From the NCBI GenBank assembly GCA_033816765.1, contig CM066287.1, forward strand, positions 7,626,001 to 7,690,000: a stretch of DNA of 64,000 nucleotides, read 5' to 3'. The translations under genes were made by a program, and so were the position numbers. Position 1 is the first letter of the stretch, and every line of letters begins with the position of its first letter. The notes beneath the pieces were generated by a model. The model worked only from the letters and a program-made list of their open reading frames with translations, did no database searches and was not told the origin of the DNA. Below, piece after piece: positions 18,915-28,477 of this stretch. The DNA comes from Nothopassalora personata (lineage: Eukaryota; Ascomycota; Dothideomycetes; Mycosphaerellales; Mycosphaerellaceae).

Positions 18915-19987
18915 AGGTATGCACCCGACGCAACTTATAGGCTACGAAGTAGCCTTCAATTTAGAAAGGGTAGTAAAAAAACACTTAGTAGGGGAATAGG
19001 GATTATAATTAGCTTAAATCTCGTAAGCATTTTTAGGGGTATTAGTTAGTTGCTTCGTTATCGATAAGCCGGACCTATATCTAGGGAACTTTAAACCTCG
19101 CTTTCTAGCTATCGAGCGTAGATATAGAGTTATCTTACTAACGGGTAGTTAGATCGTAAAGAAAAGACCGGATTCGGAATTCTCGCGTAAATCCGTGTAA
19201 GATAAGCTATTAAAGTGTCTATAATAATAAGATTTTATTTTTACTAACGCGTTAGCGTTAGCGCTAGCGTTAGCGTTAGATTTTAGTATTGGATTTTTTA
19301 GCTTTAGGCGGCGATATCTCGTTAACGGGTAGTTAGATCGTAAAAAGAAGACCGGATTCGGAATTCTTACGTAAATCTATATAAGATAGGCTATTAAAGG
19401 GTTTATATTAGTTAGATTTTAAACCTAACGCTAAAATCTAATACGTAATATCTTACCGACTATCGGATTAAAAAAAGGCCGGATTTAGAATCCTTGCGTA
19501 AATCCGCGTAAGATAGGCTATTAAGATATTCTAAATAGATTATTTTATTTTTTAATAGGCTATAAAGTAGCCTTTAATTCGGATTAGAGTAGTAAAAAAG
19601 CACTTAGTAAGGAAGTAGAGATTGTAATTAGCTTAAATCTACTTAACGTAAGCGCGGCTTCTTATTAGACGTTACCTTATTAATAAGCTAGACCCGGGTC
19701 TAGTAAACTTTAGACCTTAATTTCTAGCTATAATACGTAAAGATCTATATTATAATAGAGATAATAGACCTATACTAACAATCTATATACCTTTATACTC
19801 GTACGCTCTTGCTCTATAGATAAAGTAACGGGAGGATAGTTCTATAGTTAGCGTATCTATAAATATACTACTTAGAAGACTAATTAGAGCTAGTAATAGC
19901 GAGGAAGATAGTAAGGTATTATAACTTTCTAAGGAGTACTTAGATTAAGACTTAGAGACCGGATTTATAAACAGCGCTTATAAAATA
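18915..19987. repeat. AT-rich RIP-degraded repeats, no gene
   Basis: A block near 18950-19130 (a run of A followed by CACTTAGTA, then ATTAGCTTAAATCT) recurs near 19560-19745, about 610 bp apart. Between them a unit with GACCGGATTCGGAATTC and AAGATAGGCTATTAA appears three times (about 19165, 19350, 19475). A short GCGTTA array lies at about 19247-19276. No ORF or protein signature was found. It is probably a RIP-mutated tandem duplication of an unidentified repeat. Confidence 0.55.
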
Positions 19988-20057
19988 ACGTGCTTCACCA
20001 CCGAGCGGGCCACACCACCGAGCGGGCCACTTTTGCCAAGAACTGTACCACTTCCAC
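19988..20057 (+). repeat. Left TIR (70 bp) with two direct 17-bp subrepeats
   Basis: The TIR contains CACCACCGAGCGGGCCA twice in tandem, directly followed by CTTTTGCC. Such doubled sites inside the TIR are likely transposase-binding sites. Confidence 0.9.
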
Positions 20058-20067
20058 AGATACAGCT

Positions 20068-21735
20068 ATGCAACCACCATTACAGCGTGTATTGTCTTCA
20101 AACGAGGCCAAACTGACCTTAGCTGTCCAGGCCACGAAACGCGACGCGACAATCACGAATCGACTTGCTGCAAAGGTATACGACGCGTCTCGAACCACAC
20201 TAGGGTATCGATTGAATGGACGACCTCCTCGGGGTGACTGCGAGCCCAATTCGAAGAAGCTTACAGAGCTAGAAGAGAGGGTGATACTTGAGTACATACT
20301 CGAGCTGGATCTTAGAGGTTTCCCGCCATCAAAGGCTAGCGTACGAGCAATGGCCGATTCATTGCTACAAGAGAAGGGCCTCAAGCCCGCTGGTCTCAAT
20401 TGGACAGACAGGTTCATTGGGCGGCATCGTGAGCTAAAGGTTCGCATGACACGTGGATACGATCGTCAGCGAGCCCTAATGGAAGATCCAGACGTTATCG
20501 AGAAGTGGTTCTTGCTTGTGCGTAATATGAAGGAGAAGTATGGCATCCTCGACCAGGACACCTACAACTTTGACGAGACAGGGTTTATGATGGGTGTTAT
20601 TACGTCGCAGAGCGTCGTTACGGGTTCAGAAAGGCGTGGTGGAAAGAGGAAGGTCGTCCAACAGGGCAACAGAGAATGGGCAACAGTGATTGAGACCATC
20701 TGTGCAGACGGAACAGCGCTCCCACCCTACGTCATCCTTGCAGGCAAACAGCACATCAGTACCTGGTACCAAGACGGCAACTTGGGTCCAGACTGGACAA
20801 TCGGGCTAACAGAGAACGGCTGGACCAACAATGAGTTCGGTATACGGTGGCTGGAGCATTTCCAGAAGCATACTGTAGCTCGTACGACTGGGGCATGGAG
20901 ACTGCTCATTATCGATGGCCACGAGAGCCACAACTCGAAGGCATTCCAGAATCTGTGCAAGGAATACAAGATCTTGGCCCTATGTATGCCATCGCACGCC
21001 TCGCACTTACTCCAGCCATTGGATGTGGGTTGCTATTCGCCTTTGAAGAAGGCATACGGTGCTCAGCTCTCGGGCTTGGCACGCCAGCGCATCACTCATA
21101 TCGACAAAGTAGAGTTCCTACGCGCCTTCCGGGCTGCCCATGACGCTGTATTTAGACAGGAGAACATCCTATCGAGCTTCAGAGGCGCTGGTTTGGTTCC
21201 ATTCAATCCACAGGCAGTGATAGACAAGCTTGATGTTAAGCTACGTACGCCAACGCCTCCAGCTCCGGACTCTACCCCTTGGGAGTCGAAGACACCACGA
21301 ACTGCAAAAGAATTCGACTCTCAATCGACACTAGTAACGAACAAAATGCGTGCCCGGGCAGGTTCATCGCCAAACTCGTTACAGGAAGGGGTGCATCAGC
21401 TTGTGAAAGGGAGTAGAGAGATAGCGCATCAGATGGCTCTTATGCGAAGCGAGATCAGTGAGCTACGCAAGTCTAACGAGGCCCTTACACAGCGGAAAGC
21501 ACGAAAGCGCAAGTATATTCAGTCTAGAGGGTCTCTAACCTTCGATGAGGCGTCGCAATTGATACCTCCAGAGGATACTAGGAGGCAGGAAGTAAGTAGA
21601 GAGTCGCTAGATGGTGTTCGGCCAGCACCAAGGCTACGACGCTGCAAGCGATGTGGCGAGTCGGGGCATAACGTACGCACCTGTCAAGTAGACTTGCTAG
21701 ATAGCGAAGAATCTGAAGAGGAATTGTCCTCCTAG
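20068..21735 (+). CDS. Pogo/Fot1 family transposase (DDE_1)
   Basis: 555 residues from the ATG at 20068, the first ATG behind the TIR; the frame is also open upstream but only from a GTG inside the TIR. The N-terminus (about 10-130) carries psq/CENP-B-like helix-turn-helix DNA-binding modules (RLAAKVYDASRTTLGYRLNG, then a region ending in NWTDRFIGRH). The catalytic triad is Asp169 in NFDETGF, Asp283 in IIDGHESH and Asp319 in QPLDVGCYSPLKKAY, a DD35D arrangement as in pogo. The C-terminus has a coiled-coil stretch and a zinc knuckle CKRCGESGHNVRTC (526-539). It should cut and paste the element in the nucleus. The gene is intact and probably active. Confidence 0.95.
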   Translation: MQPPLQRVLSSNEAKLTLAVQATKRDATITNRLAAKVYDASRTTLGYRLNGRPPRGDCEPNSKKLTELEERVILEYILELDLRGFPPSKASVRAMADSLLQEKGLKPAGLNWTDRFIGRHRELKVRMTRGYDRQRALMEDPDVIEKWFLLVRNMKEKYGILDQDTYNFDETGFMMGVITSQSVVTGSERRGGKRKVVQQGNREWATVIETICADGTALPPYVILAGKQHISTWYQDGNLGPDWTIGLTENGWTNNEFGIRWLEHFQKHTVARTTGAWRLLIIDGHESHNSKAFQNLCKEYKILALCMPSHASHLLQPLDVGCYSPLKKAYGAQLSGLARQRITHIDKVEFLRAFRAAHDAVFRQENILSSFRGAGLVPFNPQAVIDKLDVKLRTPTPPAPDSTPWESKTPRTAKEFDSQSTLVTNKMRARAGSSPNSLQEGVHQLVKGSREIAHQMALMRSEISELRKSNEALTQRKARKRKYIQSRGSLTFDEASQLIPPEDTRRQEVSRESLDGVRPAPRLRRCKRCGESGHNVRTCQVDLLDSEESEEELSS

Positions 21736-21783
21736 TAACGATTCTGTAGGATGTCGTCGTGTTAAGATACCGTCGCAATCAAA

Positions 21784-21853
21784 GTGGAAGTGGTACAGTT
21801 CTTGGCAAAAGTGGCCCGCTCGGTGGTGTGGCCCGCTCGGTGGTGAAGCACGT
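21784..21853 (-). repeat. Right TIR (70 bp)
   Basis: Exact inverse of 19988-20057, ending GAAGCACGT before the TA at 21854-21855. Confidence 0.95.
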
Positions 21854-22600
21854 TAGTAGAAATAGTTTTTAAAATAGCTAAATATAGTATACTTCTAGGT
21901 AATTACCTACGCCGCTAAAATCTAATACTAAATTAACTTAAAATAACGCAAAAATTTATAATTAATTATTATAGGCTAAGTTCTAGCTCTACGGTTACTT
22001 AGATTTAAATACATCTTCGCTATATATTAGTCTAGCCGTCTATAAAAGAATATAGCTAAGTTACCTAATATATTTACTAGATTTAATTTTAGGGTTTGTT
22101 TTACTTATTATAAACTAAGTCTTAGTCCTACTATTACTAAATAGTATATATAGCCCTATTATATATTAATCTAGCCGTCTATAAGAAAATATAGCTAAGT
22201 TACTTTACTTACTAGCTTCCGTTAAAAAATTTATTTCGCTTATTACGGGCTAAGTCTTAGCCCTACGATTACTAAAATTTAGGGACGGCTGCGGTATATA
22301 TAACTCTAGCCGTCTATATAATAAAAATTAAGGTTTAGAGAGAAACTTTTAATAAAAAAGAAGAGGGGCTAATATAAGCTACGCTACCTTATAATTCGTA
22401 GTACGATAGGTGCCTACGTAGGAACAGCAATTCTACACTTCGTGGCCTCATCTAGGCGGCACACCGACTAGCACCACCTCGTATTAAACTTCTATAGCTA
22501 TGTGCTTCCTAGCACCAGAAGCCACACTCTATATACTCTATAGCATAAGCGATAATACGAAGCTCTTAGCGGCAACGAACTTCTATTACTAGCGAACGTC
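21854..22600. repeat. AT-rich RIP-degraded DNA with a repeated unit
   Basis: TCTAGCCGTCTATA with TATAGCTAAGTTAC recurs near 22032, 22168 and 22307, and AAACTAAGTCTTAGTCCTAC has a near copy at about 22245. The unit is about 135 bp. 22370-22600 grades into normal composition. No coding signal; the last part may serve as 3' flank of the GH55 gene. Confidence 0.5.
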
Positions 22601-22603
22601 CGC

Positions 22604-25209
22604 TCAGACCACATAGGCTGCAATCACGCCTCCCCAGGACCCACTGTTTGCTGCAGATGTGGCAACGATTCCTGACCCGCCGTCCAGCGTGATCATGTTC
22701 CGTACGCTTTTGGTATTGAGGTTGTAGATCGCAACATTTTTGTCCCTGTTCAAGCCTTCGAAGTCCACGATGTTGAGCTGACCATTAACGCCTCCATCGA
22801 GCGTGAGTCCACCATCGTGCGGGCCGTTGTAGAATACCCAGTAACCATGGCCATACAATGCCAGAGTGTGAGTCTCCTCGCCGATAATTCGCAGCGCCCA
22901 CTGCATGTAACATTGAGTGACATTTTTCCCAGCGCAGGAGGAGAAGTCTGGGTCGTTCCATTTGGGATTGGCAGTCCAGGGAGCTGGTGCTTGAGGGACT
23001 GGTTGCCAATAGGGTGTTTCGACCTGCATTAGAGCAGCGAAGACGTTGCTGGCCTCTTGGAATTGGTAGGCGTAGAGAGTATGGTGTTCGCTCGCAGTGC
23101 CGACCAACCATGTTCCCTCGGTTGCCTCGATGAGCATACCTCTTCCTGTCCCGATCTGTTGGTTGTAATTCCCATCGAGGTCGTGGTCTGCTGTCCAGAG
23201 CCACGAATTCTCCCAGTATGATGAGCTCTGCTTTGTAAGGTGGACCACCATGAATGCCGCTTTGCAGGGCTTTGAGTCCTCCTGGCAGGCCGTCTCCAAG
23301 CGGGTATCGGTAGCTCCCCCAATGCGGAAGTGCGTGTTGTGAAAGGAAACATCGCCTTGGTTCTCGCCGCGCATGTTGACCTCCACTAGGATCGTGCCGG
23401 GAAGAACATCGCTCACCGTGAAGAGCATGTCCGTGATCTCAACCAAACCTACTTCACCTTCCTTGCCGACTTGTATCATGGGCTGAGGGTTCGTCTCGTC
23501 ACTGAAGTGCTTTCCTGATGCTGTTATGGTGGACCACACTTGTCCTACGATTCTGGTGCCAGGTGGGACGTATATAGTATCAGTCACAAGGTAGACACCG
23601 TGCGGGAAGTAGGTGATTTTGCAGCCAGCGTTCGAGTTCAATGCTTGCTGAATGGCTTTCGTGTCGTCAGTGACACCGTCGCCACGGGCGCCACAATCTT
23701 TGATCGAAGCGAAGGCTGAGGCCGGCAGATCCTCGTACTGCGGAAGCTTTTTGGTGAAATATCGACCGTCGGCTCCGGTCAAGCTGCCACGCTTTGTGTA
23801 GTCCAAAAAGGTCCCATTCGAGGCGATGGGGGCGATTGTGCTGTTCCCAGTGCTGTTCCTAGCAACGTCCGGGTGATTGTATAAATGACCGTCCACATAT
23901 GTCTTGCCGACGAGATTAGAGATGCCACGGGACTTGCCATTGATCTTGAGCGTCGCTCCGGAGTTGCTAACAACGATGTTCTCCAATAAGATTTGACTCG
24001 AACCGTTCACTACGGTTCCGCATTTATCGCAGCTACTGTCAATAAGTCCGACCGAGCCCGTGATGTCGTTTCCTCCAGCATCGACACATATGCCCACATC
24101 CTCACAGTGGATGCCTTGAAGATTGAGAACAAAGGCGTGCTTTACTGCGATACCTGTGCCGACGTTGGTGAAGTTGACATTCTTGATGGCGTATTGCTGG
24201 TTGTTGAAAAGAATCCCAATCAGGCCTCCTTCGAAAGTCAAATCGCCCATGAACAGTCCAGATCCACCGCCGCTGTCGCCACCACCGCGGGACCCAACCA
24301 TTTGAATCCCGACGTGGTTGCTGTCCGCAGGCATCCGGAAGTCCACATTGATCAGATTGGTAGCCTGAGATACCGCCCAGTTCAAGGCGTAGACAGTGGC
24401 ATTCGATGCAATGTCGGTGGTATCTATCACCACATTTCTCAGACCAATGTAGAAGTTGTCGGTCGAAGGCTGACCGTAGTCGAAACCATCAATTACAGTG
24501 GTGCCATTCTTTGCGATTGAAGACAGTTTGATAGTCGGTTTGTGAAGCGGATCGCCAACCACCTGGGTGCCGATGAAGAGCTGCACTGATGAAGACACCA
24601 CGTATGTGCCTTCAGGAATCCATATTAGCGCAGGTTGGCCAGTCGAGCCACCTCTTCCCATGCCACCACCTACGTAAAAGCGTGATCAGCTGCGTTTGAA
24701 AACCATGCGGAAGTGTCTCGGCGATTCCCGCTGAGCACGAACAAGGCTCATCACTGCAACTCACTCATTCGTGACTCGTCCGTAATAGCACGATTCAAGG
24801 CATCTGTATCATCTGTGACGCCATCTCCCTTCGCGCCGTAGTCCCTGACGTTACGGAAGACATGATAGTCTTGGCCGTCAACCAGGAAAGGACTGCTTCC
24901 TTGTTGGGCGCCTTCGAAGTTGGCCAGCCAAAACTCCTGCTGCGATGATGATGAGTCAACACCACATGCTGCTGGTCGCGAGTAATTCAGTAGCGCAGCC
25001 AAGGTCGTGGATGGCTGCCATGGCGTTACCGACGTATTTCTGTCCCGGAAATTTCCCTGTCCTGTCGTGGTCGGTTTCCAATCTAGATATTGCTGGGGGT
25101 CAGGCTGGATGGCATAAACTGGGGCTGGCAGCCTGTATCGCTGTTGTGCCTGAACGAAAGAAAGGACGAAAATGGAATGAATGACAGCCTTAATAAGGAA
25201 TGTGGGCAT
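22604..25209 (-). CDS. Secreted GH55 glucan 1,3-beta-glucosidase (exo-beta-1,3-glucanase)
   Basis: Two exons on the minus strand: 25209-24765 and 24669-22604, 836 residues. The 95-bp intron (24670-24764) has donor GTGAGT, branch GCTGAT and acceptor TAG; joining restores one frame (ESRMSGGMGRGG). The start MPTFLIKAVIHSIFVLSFVQA is a signal peptide cut near residue 22, so the protein is exported. Two tandem pectate-lyase-3 beta-helix modules follow, marked by GAKGDGVTDD (about 126) and GARGDGVTDD (about 475), the GH55 layout and usual length. It would release glucose from beta-1,3-glucan in its own wall, a host wall or a prey wall. It stands alone in a small unmutated island and is intact. GH55 is firm; exact specificity is inferred. 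Confidence 0.93.
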
Positions 25210-25597
25210 CTTGCCGATGGTGTGTTGGTATTGTGAGGAGAGTGAGGCTACATGTAAGCGGCGAATGTCCATCCACTGCGAAACAAGCACAACGCAGGAT
25301 GTGCTGCGAATAATCCTTGGATATCGTAGGGTTTAGCGCGGACCATAGCCTTGGGATGCGCTATTTAATGTTGGTTACGATCCAAGTGCAATCAGGCTAC
25401 AGCTGTAAAGCGCTAGGGTAATGCATGGGCAGCCGGTTTTAAAGGTGATGTCACGATCCAGTGCAATTAGGCTTTCTATTAGGCTCAAACCCTAAGATCC
25501 ATTTACGTGACTAGATTAGTTATTTACCTACACCTATTCTTTTTAAGTATATATAGTCTGAGATAGATATATATAATATACTATCTACTACTAAACC
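25210..25597. promoter_or_regulatory. Upstream region of the GH55 gene
   Basis: Normal composition up to about 25500, then RIP-type DNA. For the minus-strand gene, an imperfect direct repeat of CGATCC(A)AGTGCAAT(C/T)AGGCT lies at about 25378-25399 and 25453-25473, and an AT-rich CTATTTAATG at about 25359. No proven elements; the repeat is a candidate regulator site or an old small duplication. Confidence 0.35.
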
Positions 25598-25723
25598 TAT
25601 AAGAGTAGCCTATAGCTAACTCTTATATATAATATACGGCTAGGCCCGGCTTAGTAATCCGTACGTAACGCGTATACGTACACTAAGTAACGCATATAAC
25701 GTCTATAGAAGAAGGTAAGATTA
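25598..25723 (+). repeat. Solo or truncated LTR of the C family
   Basis: Matches the LTRs at 18790-18914 and about 58970-59100 in the opposite orientation (AGTAGCCTATAGCTAAC, GGCCCGGCTTAGTA, GTCTATAGAAGAAGGTAAGAT). RIP-mutated. No target duplication found. The LINE begins directly after it. Confidence 0.65.
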
Positions 25724-25739
25724 AGAATTGTCCTCGGGA

Positions 25740-26330
25740 TAGAAAATAGTAGTAGTACTACTCTCGATATAATCGCTACCTATAACGCGGTTAACCGTAC
25801 CTTTAAAGAAGCTAACCTATACTTCGAATATCTAATCCTTCTTAGAACTCGCCTCTTAGAAAAGAGGAAGCTTATCCTTACGCTACGGGATAAGAAAGCG
25901 AAGGAAATACTTAAGAAGAACTTTACCCTCCTTAAGACAATTATCCCCGTCCTCTAAGTCCTCGAGGACGAATCTTAGTATAAAGTAGTCGTATACAGTA
26001 TTAACTCTATCACCTTTAAGGAGAACGATCTATAAAAGGTCGCCGCTAAACTTATAGCCTTTAATAAAGACTTTAAACTTATAAATACCCCTCTTTAGAT
26101 TACTAGCGAAGAGTACCGACTCTCCTAAACGTAGGAATTAATGCTACTTACTTTTAAAATAAGCGAAGAAGCTACTAGAGCGAGAAAATACGGCCTTTAG
26201 ATTAGCGTAAAGTACCTAAGGGTATAAAGAGTACTATCGAGAGAAGAGAGAGAAGAAAAACAAAAGGAGAAACTAGGCTCTTCCGGATACTAGTTATACC
26301 TTTACGTATCTTCTAAGCGAACCTAAACCG
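25740..26330 (+). pseudogene. LINE ORF1-like (nucleic-acid binding), RIP-killed
   Basis: The frame reads a basic, helical protein (segments RTRLLEKRKLILTLRDKKAKE, then FNKDFKLINTPL, then ARKYGL and SVKYLRV), like the ORF1 of fungal Tad/I-type LINEs. No intact zinc knuckle is seen. Stops throughout. It would coat LINE RNA if intact. Confidence 0.5.
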
Positions 26331-26499
26331 GAGCGTAGTAGCTACCGAGTCTATACTTAAATTAGCAATCCGCGAAAAGGCCGATATACTAGTAATCTAA
26401 GAGTTATAGCTTTTAATAGACAAAGAAAATAATATACGAAGATCTATAGCTTACCTAGCCTTTACAACTATACTACTAACTAGTATAGTAAGGAATCGT

Positions 26500-28014
26500 A
26501 CCCTCTTCTATATTAGTAGATAAATCTAAGTTAAAATAACTCTAGTTTAGAATAGGGGCCCGGATTTTTAAGTAATATCTATAAAAGATAAGAATAGTAA
26601 TTCGATCTAAATTCTTAATATCTATAATAAAAAGATAGCGAGAATACCTAGATAAATAAAAGAGCCCTATACTATTTTATACTAGCAATAAATACGGTAC
26701 TACTTAGCGACTTTAATATAAGACACCCGTCTTAGGATCCTTACGGGAAGGATAATAGCTCTAGAGCTAAAGCCTTTATTAACTAGATTAAAGTAAATAA
26801 CTTCTCCCTATAAAATACCCTAAATATAGGAACCTTTTACCGAGTATACCTAAATAACCCGAGCGTATTAGACCTTACCTTTATATAAGGTAGGTCTTTA
26901 AGCTCGGAAATAAACTAGCGTACGCTAGAGACCGGATCCAACTACTTAGTAATCTCTCTAGATATTAGAGGGAGTAATGCCTCCTCTCTACCCCTACCCC
27001 CTCCTAGCAATAGACTACGTTTTAATACGTCTAAACTAGATTAGAAAGGTTTCTTACGAGTGCTAAAGGATTATAAAGTAGATCTCGAAGGTATAGAAGA
27101 CCTAGACCTACTAGCAGGTATCTTTTCTAATATTATATCTACCCCGGCTAAACTATATATCCCTTAACTTAGGGTAGTAGCTAAGTCTAAACCGTAGTAG
27201 ACGCCGGAACTAAAAGAACTTAGAAAATAAGCGTCTCGTAAACGTAGAAAGATTACTAGCCCTATAGTATCTACTATACGTATAGATAAAGTAGCGTACT
27301 TAGTCGTAAGGAATAAATACTTCCTTGCTATTAAAAACGCTAAACGAGACTATAAGAATAAGTTCCTCGAAAAGACTAATCTTACGTCGGTCTATAAGGC
27401 CTTCTTCTATATAAAAATAGGAGGGAATAGTCTAATCCCGACTATAAACGGATAGGATACATTTAAGGAAAAATACGAGGCCTTCTAGGACGCGCTGTTC
27501 CCTTTGCTACCTCCGGACAATCTCCTAGACCCCTCGTAGAACAACTATCCTATAGGGAACTAGAAATAGAACCTAATATAACTAGAAGAACTTTAATCGG
27601 CTTATAGTCCCTTAAAAGTAAAAGGTAAAACCCTAGGCCCGGACGGTATAATATAAGCTATAATTTAACGCGTATTTTAAGCTATTCCGGAAGCCTTTCT
27701 TAAGGTTTATAGCTCGCTATTAAATAAAGGGTACTACCCTAAGTACTAGTAAGTAGCAATTAGATTTACTCTAGTAAAACCGGGGAACCCTAACTACTCA
27801 ATCCCTAAGGTGTATAGGATAATAGCGCTTCTTAACTACCTAGGAAAAGTAAGCGAGAGAATACTAGCTAAAAGACTAGGTGTTCTAGCCAATACCAGCC
27901 CGCTACTTTACGACTCGTAAATAGGCGGTAGAACAAAACGTTTAGCCGTAGATATAGCTCTCCTCCTTACTAATTTTATCGAAAGAAACTAAGCTAAAGT
28001 GAAGAAAAATAAGC
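26500..28014 (+). pseudogene. LINE ORF2: endonuclease and start of RT, RIP-killed
   Basis: The AP-endonuclease-type domain is recognisable near 26690-26960: GDFNTRHPS, then LNIGTFYRV, VLDLTFI and TGSNYLVIS. The RT follows with LGPDGI (about 27630), LVKPGNPNYSIPKVYRIIALLN (about 27775-27840) and the ERILAKRL motif. It is cut at 28014 by B2. Many TAG/TAA stops. Confidence 0.8.
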
Positions 28015-28477
28015 TGTTACGGGTCAGATTAAGCTAATGCTTAGCGACTAATCAGAGCCTCTACAATTAAGTGGGCGCAACTACAGCCGGAAAGGCGCAG
28101 CTACCGTAGAGTGATCTATTGCTCTATATAATCTGTAAAACAGATCAACAGATCAGAATAGAGCACGACACTAATTGATCTGTTGCTCTATATGATCTAT
28201 AAAGTAGATTAACCGATTAGAGTAGATCAATAATAATTTCCTTTGTATTTAGGAACGCTAAGAATCCCTTATAGCTTCGAGGCGTTTAACTTACTGTTCA
28301 ATATCACTGTTTAGAATACACTATAACCTAACCTCTGCCTTACTACTGCTTAGTCTTTACAAGACAAGACAGCTACTGCTTTATTACTCTCCCTTAACTT
28401 CTTATCGGCCCGAGAACAAACCCGATTAAGCTTGTCTTCTTAACTTATAATATTATTAGGTTATACTAAACCTAATA
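28015..28477 (+). repeat. 5' LTR of B2 (463 bp)
   Basis: Starts TGTTACGGGTCAG and ends CTAAACCTAATA. U3 carries a tandem motif TGATCTATTGCTCTATATAA / TGATCTGTTGCTCTATATGA. From TCCTTTGTATTTAGGAACG (about 28238) onward it matches B1's R-U5. Confidence 0.95.

Larger units (their letters stand above)
19988..21853 (+). mobile_element. Intact Fot1/pogo-type DNA transposon
   Basis: 1866 bp bounded by perfect 70-bp terminal inverted repeats (19988-20057 and 21784-21853), starting ACGTGCTTCACC, and flanked by TA on both sides (19986-19987, 21854-21855), the TA duplication typical of the Tc1/mariner/pogo superfamily. One intact transposase gene. No RIP signature, although the surroundings are heavily mutated, so it arrived after RIP or is present in too few copies to be hit. 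Confidence 0.95.

Noticed and set aside
20068..21735. Recent horizontal transfer of the Fot1 element, judged from composition
   Set aside because: Its composition matches the host genes here; the contrast with its surroundings is due to RIP of the surroundings.
25593..25728. Target-site duplication around the C-family solo LTR
   Set aside because: The flanking bases AAACC and AGAAT do not match, so it is called solo or truncated without proof of simple insertion.
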